Shown: one piece after another, positions 56,057 through 64,000 of the stretch | How positions within the stretch are numbered: the stretch's first letter is position 1 | How the letters are laid out: each line of letters opens with the position of its first letter | Source of the DNA: Entoloma clypeatum | Lineage: Eukaryota > Basidiomycota > Agaricomycetes > Agaricales > Entolomataceae | NCBI GenBank assembly: GCA_963565915.1 | Contig: OY751486.1 | Location: forward strand, 5,642,001 to 5,706,000 | Reading direction: 5' to 3' | DNA: 64,000 nt | Made by a program: the position numbers and the translations under genes | The notes under the pieces: generated by a model | The model's input: the letters and a program-made list of their open reading frames with translations, nothing else | The model's database searches: none | Told to the model about the DNA's origin: nothing

Positions 56057-58486
56057 ATGTCCACAATCGCCCTCAACTGTTGGATTCTAGGCGAAGACTC
56101 CAGTCATATCTTTCCGATCGACATTTCGGCAACGAAAACCGTTGGGGCTCTCAAGGATGCGATAAAGGAGAAGAAGAGGCCGGCGTTCGATCATATTCCC
56201 GCCGACACCCTTGTTCTCTGGAAGGTCTCCCTACCCGTGGACACTATTACGCCAGAACTCGCAGTCAATGATATTGAAACATGCCAAAAATTGCACGCTG
56301 TGAAGAAGATCTCATCGCTTTTCGTTGAAGCCCTGGTGGATGAACATGTGCACATTGTGGTAGAAGCGCCCACTGGTACCCTTCATAAACACTTACCTGA
56401 TTTAAGCTGACATTTTCTTTGGTCTCCATCATCCTTTCGTCATCCACATTCGACTATCCCTCCTTCATCTGCGAATGGGGTGGTCTCCATTCTCTTTCTC
56501 AAACTCTTGCATCCTAATTACCACCTCAACTCCTTCAAAAGTGAATCAGCCTGTCGCAGCTCCCGATGCTACACAACTTCTTTCGCTCAACTGTTTCGTT
56601 CGCCGAGTCGATGAGAACCCGAATCAGATCTTCACGGTCAAGATTCTGAAGACCGAAAACGTCAGCATCCTCAAAGACTTGATCAAGGAGAAACAATCCC
56701 CCAGCCTCAATCATCTCGTTGCCTCGGAGCTCATCCTCAGCCAGGTCTCCGTACCCGTGGACGATGACCTTGAAGAATGTCTCAAAAACGTCGATCTTGC
56801 ACCGTTGAAGCCCCTCCTAACACTCTCGCAAGTGTTCCCTCGTGTCGAAGAGAATCGCCTGCACATCGTCGTTCAAGCACCAACTAACGGTGAGCCTATT
56901 TCTCCACGTCACAGACGATCTCACCGATGTTGTTCAGAGGGCCTGGTTGCCAAGGACGCAGGAGAAGAGGAGAGGAGAGATCGGATACCTGACTTGCATA
57001 AAAGTGCGCCTTTTCTTCCTTCTCTTGCCATACTTGATGAACAACATTTAACAGGGTTTCAAAACGTCATCTCGCGCATCCTGAAAGCGGTGGCTCCCGC
57101 CGACTCAGCAAAGTCATCAAATTACACAAAATCCCAGATCGCTTACTCCATCTATGACGGCCGCTACAAGGCAAACAGCCCCAGGACGAGCGTCGCCCCT
57201 CCGGTTCAATTGTTTCATCCTGCCTTTGGACATTTTTTGGATGGTATGAAGAGCAATGACGCACTTCCAAATGACATCATTCGTCAAACTGCAGAATACA
57301 TGAAAGCCGCATCGGCGATCTATCAATCTGAAGAGGAACGCCGAAAAGTGTTGACCCCGCTTCTTTGCGCTATCCTTGACGTCAACATACAACGGATTCT
57401 GAACGAGGACAAAACGAATCCGGACGGCATCGTGGAACTGGTGAAAAATATGCTACTCTTCCTAACTTTTCTTCAGGAAGATAAAAATGAATTCGGAGAC
57501 GGTGGTTCGGACCCATCGACCCAAGCTGGCTTGTCTGCAGGCCGTTGTTGGGCCCAGTCCAGGGTACGCCAAATCCATTGTATTGTGTTCTGCCTGCTCA
57601 TTATTTTATTTCTTAGTATGAAACGCTTCGAAACGCTACCGTCTGTCCCACATTTCTCGTAGCCACCGCGGGTCCGTGGTTCGCGATCCTCGGTGCTGTC
57701 ATCACCGACGGCGTCATTGTCCAACGACTCACCGACTACATCTGGGTTGGATTAGACTCCGTTCTAAATGAATCGCACATCACCCACGTCGCACGAGCCT
57801 TTTCTGCTCTAAAGGCGAGTTTGAAGAAACTGGACTCATATTATGAGGGTTTGCACCCGACGGGCGGTCTTCCCGCTGATTCGCGCTACTTCCCTTCAAT
57901 CACTGCTTACCGTCCTCACGGCGGTGGCCACGTCAAGTTCAAATATGTCGGCTTCTTGGAAAACACCCCCGACTGCATCACTCTTCGCGCGCGGACTGAG
58001 ACGGTGCCGGCTCAGGATATCGTTGTCAAATTTGTCGACCGCTATGGGCAAAGGGCGCACCAAATACTTGCGGATGAGGGTTTAGCACCGAAACTCCTGT
58101 ATTGCGGATCACCACGCTTCGATGACGACGAACCGTCCTATCAGTCTATCTCCATGGTTGTCATGGAATACGTCGATGGCGACACATTTGCTGTGGCGAA
58201 GCGAAAAATGTCTGAAGAATTGGTAAAAACAGTACGATCGACTGTTCGGCGTGCCCTCGATCTGTTGCACAGCCATGGATTGGTGTTTGGTGATCTCCGT
58301 CCCATGAATGTGATGATTACAAAAGATGGCAAAGTCAAGCTAATTGATTTTAACTGGTCTGGAAACGAAGGTCAGGCCACTTATCCTGCACTAATATCCC
58401 CGGTAATTGCTTGGCCAGAGGGTGTTAAAGCGTTGGCTGTGATGAGAAGCAAGCATGACTTAGATATGTTGAGCAAATTGATATAA
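56057..58486 (+). CDS. Crinkler (CRN) family gene 2, two CRN domains plus kinase-like domain
   Basis: ATG 56057 in the context GCCACCATGTC. Exons 56057-56375, 56542-57563 and 57617-58486 join in frame; an alternative end of the first intron is possible. Exon 1 encodes one CRN ubiquitin-like domain (MSTIALNCWILGEDSSHIFP...EHVHIVVEAPT). Exon 2 begins with a second, diverged one (LSLNCFVRRVDENPNQIFTV...NRLHIVVQAPT), then a linker with PVQLFHPAFGHFL. Exon 3 is kinase-like: DIVVKFVDRYGQRAHQIL, VMEYVDGDTFAVAKRKM, GLVFGDLRPMNVMI, IDFNWSG. No signal peptide is visible. About 735 residues, no stop or frame break, so probably functional. It is a tandem paralogue of gene 1. Likely role: effector-like or self/non-self protein; not proven. 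Confidence 0.75.
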
Positions 58487-60720
58487 AAGATCGATGTTTT
58501 TTTTCTTTCTTGGTGGAGTGTTTTCGAGACATGGCAAGTTGCTATTCTGACCAGGGAGGGAAGTTGGGGTTGGGGACAAGTGGCCTGATGAGGTATTCTG
58601 CCTGGGAAGAGGAGGTAGGGTCGGGGAGAAGAAGTCCGAGGTGGTTGGAGCTGGAGTCGCTGCGATAACCCAGGCCATGTGATCTGCGGGGTCGTGTGTG
58701 TCGGAAAAATCAAGAATGAATCCTGCATAAAATCCACCCCGTCTTTAGGAGAGAGAAAATTCATCCACAACGACGACCCATGTGGGGGTGGATGGGAGCC
58801 TTGAGATCCTCCTGGTGCAAAAAAGGTAGGGGTGAAGGTTGGTGGTTCAGTATAGGCCGGTACATGTGGATTAACCAGAGGCTGTGTCAGCGGTGGCGAC
58901 GGTGAATGGGTGTTAGAGATCGTGAAGACAGATCATGAGAGGAAAACACCACAATACCGCTCACCAAGACAGGACCCGAGTAGGACCCTGTAAAGGTAAG
59001 GCTATGGGGAATCCCCATCATGGACCAGCGGTCCGGGTGAGATCCGAGTGAACCGAGATAACAGATCGCTCCCACATCAAAGTCTGAAGATCTTTGAAGG
59101 CGATGAAATGAAGGAAGTGAGTCTGGGGATGAGCATGAGCGATATCTCTATCACACACACAAACACCAAACACAACAACGAAGACCAAACAAGTCTCGCA
59201 ATGCGTACTTCTCAATTGATATAGTTTGGGGTGATGAGTGGGATCACTCAGGATGCGACTCTTCCAAACAACAATTGAATAACTTGTTTAGCGATGGCTC
59301 AATAAGTCTCAAACAAGACTTAGAGATAGTTCTCAATAGACAATGAACTGAGGTTTGTGATTTCCGAACCAACAAGACTTTGCGAACATGATCTCGACCA
59401 AATACAAACACGACAATGACCAATACGACCGATAGATAACACAATTTGATGATTGACAAGTTCTCATACACACAAAACACAATTATGACTGACTTCCAAT
59501 GCAAACCAAACAATCTTGAGGCTTCAATGATACTTGTGAACAGTGACAGATGCACAAGACAAATGGTATCAATTCTGGGGCACAATCTAACCTAACCTAC
59601 CTATCACAAAACTACGAGATTTTATACATGAGCAGCAATAAATATAGCAAAAGGTTGCATGTGGTATTGATAAATGGTATCCAGTCAAGTGACCTTCGCT
59701 AAAGTTGTTTCAATGCACCCATGTGGTAGACAATGCCACAGGTACGCCCCTTTTTCATATCTGAACCTCTGCCACACTGGAGAGGCCACTATTTCAATAT
59801 CTTGGTTTTGCGATGTACCCGGGACGATGCCGACTAGTTACCGTGAGGTATCAGCTGCATCAATTAAGGGTCACCTCAGTAAGCCACCCATCAGATTCGA
59901 TCTCTATCAATGTTCGCTACAAGGTCACGTTGATTGCGACATATCAAACCCGATCTCGGTCTGTATCATCCGATGTCATTTTGATATTCCCAATATGGAC
60001 GATTTGGACGTGAAGCGCGGCGCACGTTGACCAAACCTCTTGCAAGAATGTCTCCGGTCAAGCCCTGACATATAGTAGACAGTGCTAGTGTCATTGATAA
60101 CTCCAATATAACTCATCTCCTTGTTTCACGCTTCGTTGCGAGAGGCACTCAATAGTCTTTTCTATCTCGCGAGATGATCCCATAGCTCTCGAGTATCATA
60201 GCTAAGCCCATAGTGGTGACCAGCACTATGTCCTACATTGCCAGGGTTGCTGGTTTCTCTCTAATGTTGCCACTAAGTCCTCAGAATCAGAGCTTATCTA
60301 GGACTCTCTATATCCCTTAGAGATAGTGTGAAAGGGTGCAAAATGCGCAGATTTTAGGCCTAGATGCATCGTGGCCTTATCAGCAAAGACTGTTATTCCA
60401 AAGGATATACAATGAATAAACTAACCAATACCCAGTAACATGTAAGAACAGTTACGGGAAACCACCTAAGTCCACTATTTATGAAATGTACGAAAAACGC
60501 CAGACACAATGGGTCGACATCAGAGTAGGAGTAAGCAAGGGCAAACAAGCAAGCCATCTCATCGCTAGACATATTGATTGTTTGAACCGACACCAGCTGA
60601 GCGAGATGACCCTTTTTTTTATATATAAAAAGGCAGACCAGAAATCCCTTCCGAGCCCTGGCTGGTTGTTCGAGGCCTTAAGCAATTAGGTCGCCACCTT
60701 TGTGACACTAGCTACGCCCC
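58487..60720. other. 2.2 kb without a recognisable gene
   Basis: Several short frames on both strands have no motifs. CA-rich stretches occur at 59150-59500. The sequence from about 58900 to 60380 has the look of an old LTR or leader, but no partner copy is in the window. Confidence 0.35.
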
Positions 60721-61772
60721 ATGTTTCCTTGTACCATCTGTCATGTCTCCTTTCACGACACTTCATCTCTCACTCTGCATAGCTATCATCATGCAAATGC
60801 TTTTATGGCTTCCACTCCTACTTTTGGTCCTGCAAAGTTGCCAGGGTCCTCTCCAAAGCCAGCACCCGCATTTGCCACCACTCAGAAACACATTACAACT
60901 GCTCATCTCCCTCCCCAGCAGCCAGCACCCTCGTACCATGAGCTGTGTAAGGGTTTATTTTTCTCCATTGGTTTTCTGCCTGTTAAATTAAAATATCCAG
61001 GTGTAACTCTCGACAGCATGCGATCATACCTGGAAACCATGCCATTTCTGACCAGTGTTGGTGTCCGCATCCACCGACTTCTACAAGTCTTCATCTGCGT
61101 GGGGTGCAGGGCTGCTTTCACTCCAGGAGACTTGTCTGGCCATCTGCAGAAGCAACACAGCATCAGCATGAGGTCGGAAGGCAAGGCAGAACTCACATCT
61201 TTGGCAGACCAATATGGCATTCCCAACAGATCCATGGACTCCCCACTTCCACAAAACTTTGACCGGCCTGTCGAGCTTCTACCTGAGCACCATGGCATAG
61301 CCTGCACATTCAATAGTTGTTGGTATGCGGCTCAAAACAGAGAGACAATACAAAAACACCAAAGAAGCGTGCATGGCAGCCAGATGGGTTTACAGATGGA
61401 AGCCATCACCGTCCAGATGCTCTTCACTGGCATTGGAAAACAGTACTTCATTGTAACACCAGATTTGAGGGGGGTCGACTTGGGCAGTCCATTTTCAGCG
61501 CTTGTGGAGCACATCATCCCAGGCCAGACAGATTGTCTCATTGCAGAGGTGCCAGTGGGGGAATGAGAGATTCCCCCATTTTATCAAGTCACTCGTGGTG
61601 GGACATTTTGGGTGAACACGCCAACTCGCCTGAGTCACGAAAGCAGATCGTCCAACTGGCATCCCTGGTACAGCCGCAGAGCCAGAAGGACGTTATCTCT
61701 TCTCTACCAAACCTTTGCAAAGAATATCTAGAGCACGGCATGGATTTGGTGACCACTGCAGGATATTTAGTG
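60721..61772 (+). pseudogene. OrsD-like zinc-finger protein, truncated by a LINE
   Basis: ATG 60721 (MFPCTICHVSFHDTSSLTLH, a C2H2 finger) opens 281 residues. Further cysteine/histidine clusters are FICVGCRAAFTPGDLSGHLQ-KQH (about 61090) and CTFNSCWYAAQNRETIQKHQ-RSVH (about 61305). The middle region resembles the OrsD/DUF3505 pattern of repeated CxxC...HxxxxH before a long helical tail. A TGA at 61564 and a frame change near 61600 precede more family-like sequence (ESRKQIVQLASLVQPQSQ, CKEYLEHGMDLVTTAGYL), which stops at the T-run of the LINE. In basidiomycetes such proteins often lie next to RecQ-like helicase genes. Molecular role unknown. Confidence 0.6.
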
Positions 61773-64000
61773 TTTTTTTTTTTTTTTTTTTTTTTTTTTT
61801 GGTCAACAATTTATATAGCGGTATACTAGGGGTACAGTCCGCTTGACATAGAGTAAACTACATCGGTCCGAGGACCTACGTACGCAGGAAGAACAAGCGG
61901 CGCAGAGCTCCGTCAAGCTGAAAAGTCCTCGCGCCAGGACGGGGGAGTCTGTTATAAACAAACACGTTAGTATGCGCGCCCGAGTATTCGGTCGCGCGAT
62001 ATAGGAGCACTCCAACCTTGCGAGGTTGGCCGTTAGCGGCGCTGGTGGGTGTCTGCGCCCTACCCACCAAAGAAGCGCCAGTGCGGTTCTTACCCTTTGA
62101 TCGCGTTCGCTTGCCAGAGGGGGCTGCACCCCTTTGAACCCAGCGCGCTACCACGCGACTACCGCCAACGGTTGTGTTGGGCGTTGGACGATCCCGGAAG
62201 GCAAATGCCCCTGGGTTATCCATGATAAATTTCCCGAAGACGTCCCAGATGGGAGAGTTCCTCGAGAAGGTGGGCATGTCTGGTGGCCTGGTGGGGTGAT
62301 GCAGACATTTGTAGAAAACGTGGGCGAAGTCCTCGGCGGACCTCTGACCACAGTCGCATTGTTCAACCTTGTCACCAATGTTGAACCTATGTCTATAGTG
62401 GCCAATTGGGGCGTGGCTGGTGAGGCCACGGACCATTTGGGCCGTGAGGGATTGGGAGTGACCCACGTCCTTAAGCCATGTACTGCCCTTGAGGTGGGAC
62501 GGCTTCATACGTTTAGCCCGAGCGTGGTCTTGGCGTCTGACGCACGATCTCGGGAATTGGTAGAATCGGCCAACATACTTGGGGGACTGGTACAGGTTGT
62601 TCCAGTCACCAAGCATGTCATCCGTGAATTGCTTCGTATTGAAGTCGAGGGATCTGGCGGCCGACTCACCACACTCAATGCGAATCGAGGAGGCGAAGTC
62701 GTGCACTGCACGGTGAGGTTCGAAGCCATGGTCCGAACAGTCGGGGACATGGTGAAAGATGATCTTGGAGTTCAGACCGGGTTCCTCAAACCAAGGAATC
62801 AGGTTGCTGATGATAGCGAGCGCAGTTGCCTGCGAGGAGTGGAGATCCGGGTCTGTGGCGCGCCGAATGGCGTTGACAGAGTCGGTGAAGATATGGATTG
62901 CTTCCAGTTGAGAGAGACCCCCTAGCTGACTGACCAGGTTCGAGAACCCGTGTCCGATAGCTAAGGTTTCAGTGTCATCAGAGACTGCGAGGCCGCCGGC
63001 CGCCCAGTCTTTGTCGATGGAGTGCCCCTTGTGCCAGGTTTCCCAGGCTGCAACAGCTTGGTGGCCCGACGTAAGGGAGGGAACTGCCGCGTCAGTAACA
63101 ATGACGGCGGCTTTGTTGGAGCAGATGTTGGCGTCAAACACCTTGTTAAGGGTGATGAGGCGCGCCTTTCTGGCTTCGGCACGGTCCTTGGCGGTCTTGC
63201 CGCGGATAAGGGTGATGTCGTGAATTACGCGCTCAGGGAATCGGTCGAGGACGCGTTTCCCTGGTTCGTTGTAGTTATTAAAGGGCGATAGGGGGACAGT
63301 CACATTTGCACGGTATGCCCAGATATCAACGAGGGGGGATTTAAGGTTGTACATAAATTCCGGGGAGTACCACGGACGCTTGGAGGGGTCATCCTCGTCG
63401 CATACCATGATGGTCATGTGTCTGGGTGCAAGGGAGTGCATGCGGACACGGTTTCTGCAGGAGAGCTTCTTGAGGTGCAGGTGCACCGGAGGCAGGCCGG
63501 CAAGTGCTTCGACCGCCCCTGTGGGGGTGGTACGGAAGGCTCCCAAAATCCATAACGCTGCGCGTCTTTGGACTTTGGAGATAGACTTGACGACACCCTT
63601 GTTACGGGCGCCGTCGAAGTTCCAGAGATTAGCACCGTATAGCGCGATCGGCAAGATACACGATCGGTACAGGGTGCGTTTGTGTTTGGGAGTGAGTCCG
63701 CGGACTGAGTTTCCCAGGGATAGTAGGGCTCCCGTTGCTGAGAAGGCCTTAGTGGCATACCGTTTCGCGTGCTCATTGAAGAGTAGCTTGCGGTCGAAGA
63801 AGAAGGCCAAGTACCTCCAGAAGGTCTTGGGGACGAGAGGGGAGTCGCCGGTGAAGGGCGCAAACCCGAGGTCAACCGGGGGGTTATCGTCGCCATTCTT
63901 CCTGGAAAAATGGAACGCCTCCGATTTAGAGTGTTCGAGGACAAGCCCGAGGGCTGTGGTCAACTCAAACAGACATTTGTATGCCTTTTTTAATTTGGCA
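61773..64000 (-). mobile_element. LINE, 3' part, runs off the window
   Basis: Starts with a run of 28 T (61773-61800), the poly-A tail of a minus-strand non-LTR element, then a short 3' UTR and ORF2. The 5' part lies beyond 64000. It inserted into the OrsD-like gene. Confidence 0.9.
61876..64000 (-). CDS. LINE ORF2 C-terminal part: RT end, RNase H, zinc motif (partial)
   Basis: Open from the window edge to TAG at 61876, at least 695 residues. It begins in the RT thumb region (LVLEHSKSEAFHFSRK; FWRYLAFFFDRKLLFNEHAK; ALYGANLWNF). A RNase H domain follows (VIVTDAAV, QLEAIHIFTDSVNAI, FHHVPDCSDHG), then a C-terminal zinc motif CDCG...HVFYKC and a basic tail. RT plus RNase H plus this zinc motif fits the Tad/R1 group of fungal LINEs. 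The frame is fully open here, so the element may be young. The endonuclease and RT catalytic core are outside the window. Confidence 0.85.
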   Translation of the reverse strand, partial: AKLKKAYKCLFELTTALGLVLEHSKSEAFHFSRKNGDDNPPVDLGFAPFTGDSPLVPKTFWRYLAFFFDRKLLFNEHAKRYATKAFSATGALLSLGNSVRGLTPKHKRTLYRSCILPIALYGANLWNFDGARNKGVVKSISKVQRRAALWILGAFRTTPTGAVEALAGLPPVHLHLKKLSCRNRVRMHSLAPRHMTIMVCDEDDPSKRPWYSPEFMYNLKSPLVDIWAYRANVTVPLSPFNNYNEPGKRVLDRFPERVIHDITLIRGKTAKDRAEARKARLITLNKVFDANICSNKAAVIVTDAAVPSLTSGHQAVAAWETWHKGHSIDKDWAAGGLAVSDDTETLAIGHGFSNLVSQLGGLSQLEAIHIFTDSVNAIRRATDPDLHSSQATALAIISNLIPWFEEPGLNSKIIFHHVPDCSDHGFEPHRAVHDFASSIRIECGESAARSLDFNTKQFTDDMLGDWNNLYQSPKYVGRFYQFPRSCVRRQDHARAKRMKPSHLKGSTWLKDVGHSQSLTAQMVRGLTSHAPIGHYRHRFNIGDKVEQCDCGQRSAEDFAHVFYKCLHHPTRPPDMPTFSRNSPIWDVFGKFIMDNPGAFAFRDRPTPNTTVGGSRVVARWVQRGAAPSGKRTRSKGKNRTGASLVGRAQTPTSAANGQPRKVGVLLYRATEYSGAHTNVFVYNRLPRPGARTFQLDGALRRLFFLRT

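Noticed and set aside
62134..62925. Plus-strand 263-codon frame
   Set aside because: Exactly antisense to the LINE RNase H region; no domain of its own.
1..64000. CRISPR arrays, rRNA genes, telomere repeat arrays, bacterial operons
   Set aside because: None seen on reading; gene structure is eukaryotic throughout.

Overview
The window looks like a transposon-dense, probably repeat-rich or subtelomeric stretch of a mushroom-forming fungus (Basidiomycota, Agaricomycetes). The grounds are the gene families present (KDZ transposase with CxC2 cysteine cluster, Crinkler proteins with kinase-like tails, OrsD-type zinc-finger protein, RecQ-type helicase fragment), short GT..AG introns of about 45-75 nt, chromodomain gypsy elements and a Tad/R1-like LINE. 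There is no prokaryotic-type gene organisation, CRISPR array, rRNA gene or convincing tRNA gene. No telomere repeat array is present.

Layout. 1-7085: decayed DNA, a perfect 35-bp inverted repeat, a broken BiP/Kar2 (Hsp70) pseudogene and a large multi-exon C2H2 zinc-finger gene with two frame breaks. 7091-20787: one nest of LTR elements, consisting of chromovirus 'B' (ends at 7091 and 20787), a piece of chromovirus 'A' fused into B's gag at the zinc-knuckle region, copia 'C1', B's own pol, an antisense cysteine-rich ORF, and a 3' LTR that carries a reversed solo LTR of the same family. 20788-27778: mostly non-coding, with an F-box gene on the minus strand and small inverted or dispersed repeats. 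27779-39699: a KDZ transposase gene (minus) and a divergent companion gene (plus); chromovirus A(-) (31281-37617, target duplication ATTCC) sits in the first coding exon of the transposase. 39700-45482: copia 'C2' (minus). 45799-52399: a second, nearly identical chromovirus A(+). 52439-58486: two tandem Crinkler genes; the first is broken, the second looks intact and has two N-terminal ubiquitin-like CRN domains. Between them lies an 888-bp Mutator-like element with 258-bp inverted repeats and a 9-bp target duplication, carrying a fragment of a RecQ helicase gene. 60721-61770: an OrsD-like zinc-finger gene cut off by a LINE (61773 to the window end).

Most notable observations. Both chromovirus families carry an 11-nt stretch at the predicted RNA 5' end (32-34 nt after the TATA box) that is exactly complementary to the primer-binding site two bases after the LTR, which is the arrangement of self-primed Tf1/sushi elements. 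Copy A(-) lacks 133 bp in both LTRs, including TATA and self-primer; the deletion ends exactly at RNA nucleotide 12, as expected if a self-primed strong-stop cDNA annealed to the wrong TCACTT in U3. The two A copies share two in-frame TGA codons, a -1 frame break at an A-AAA-AAG heptamer and an RNase H Asp-to-Asn change, yet occupy different target sites. They were therefore probably moved in trans or use recoding. Most premature stops in the window fit CGA-to-TGA change.

Coordinates of LTR ends, target duplications and primer sites were read base by base. Exon limits in the host-like genes are estimates. Family assignments come from motif recognition without database searches.
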